From assembly GCA_963751665.1 (NCBI GenBank), contig CAVVVF010000003.1, positions 62,001 through 126,000 on the forward strand: 64,000 bases of DNA. The letters run 5' to 3'. Position 1 is the first letter of the stretch; every line of letters begins with the position of its first letter. Of this stretch, positions 63,981 through 64,000 are shown one piece after another. The DNA comes from AC-69 sp963751665 (GTDB taxonomy: Bacteria; Actinomycetota; UBA4738; HRBIN12). The notes under the pieces are model-generated. The model saw only the letters and a program-made list of their open reading frames with translations, did not search any database and was not told the origin of the DNA. The position numbers and the translations under genes are program-made.

Positions 63981-64000
63981 GCCCTCCACGATGATTGAAC

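Overview
This is a GC-rich, gene-dense bacterial chromosome segment, most likely from a member of the Actinomycetota. The best evidence is the fhaA-fhaB-pstP-rodA-pbpA-pknB cell-wall signalling operon (49.0-55.8 kb), a heme pathway ending through coproporphyrin (HemQ, HemY, HemH), an actinobacterial-type sulfate ABC operon, and many start codons with a TANNNT -10 box six or so bases upstream and no Shine-Dalgarno sequence (leaderless transcripts). The class cannot be fixed from the sequence alone. Many conserved genes carry one-base frame breaks, mostly extra bases in short G or C runs. They cluster at 1.4-7.5, 14.7-20.3 and 52.3-61.1 kb and look like assembly errors, so each such gene is annotated as one gene.

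Layout. 0-0.7 kb: tail of a nicotinate phosphoribosyltransferase and a ChrB C-terminal-domain protein. 0.7-6.7 kb (minus): sulfate uptake operon (sbp, cysT, cysW, cysA) translationally coupled to an SsuB/SsuC-like pair, preceded by a YezD/DUF2292 gene. 6.7-12.7 kb: aldo/keto reductase, secreted proteins, tRNA-Arg, a two-component system, an MFS exporter, tRNA-Ser(GCT). 12.7-25.5 kb: an FAD oxidoreductase and nearly all of heme synthesis in two converging groups: hemA-hemCD-hemB-msrA-hemL (plus) and hemE-hemH-hemY-hemQ (minus), with a pterin dehydratase, a leucine-type dehydrogenase and a small basic protein between. 25.5-28 kb: GAF histidine kinase and a membrane protein. 28.6-36.3 kb: a FtsX/LolCDE-like exporter with two ATPases and a lipoprotein, a second two-component system and a small secreted protein, bounded by a tRNA-Ser 3'-end-like fragment and by tRNA-Ser(TGA).

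36.3-48.9 kb: a four-PAS protein; a 2.7-kb IS5-family element carrying a deleted UvrA-like gene, a DUF1801 gene and a VOC gene, inserted in a CTAG shared by the stop codons of the PAS gene and serS; serS, bactofilin, DUF4446; larB-larC for the nickel-pincer cofactor; a membrane histidine kinase; a stand-alone ClpC N-domain protein with a zinc ribbon; a DoxX-like protein; tRNA-Leu. 48.9-55.8 kb: the FHA/phosphatase/RodA/PBP/PknB operon. 55.8-57.8 kb: a two-domain ThyX-like protein with a divided signature motif and a small membrane protein. 57.8-63.9 kb: hisDCBHAFIG, with almost every junction an ATGA or GTGA overlap.

The points most worth a second look are the tandem ThyX-like protein, the IS insertion into a shared stop-codon palindrome, two two-component systems each beside a small secreted protein whose upstream DNA holds an 11-bp-spaced direct repeat, a HemC-HemD fusion, a ferrochelatase with an internal four-cysteine segment, and the leaderless promoters.
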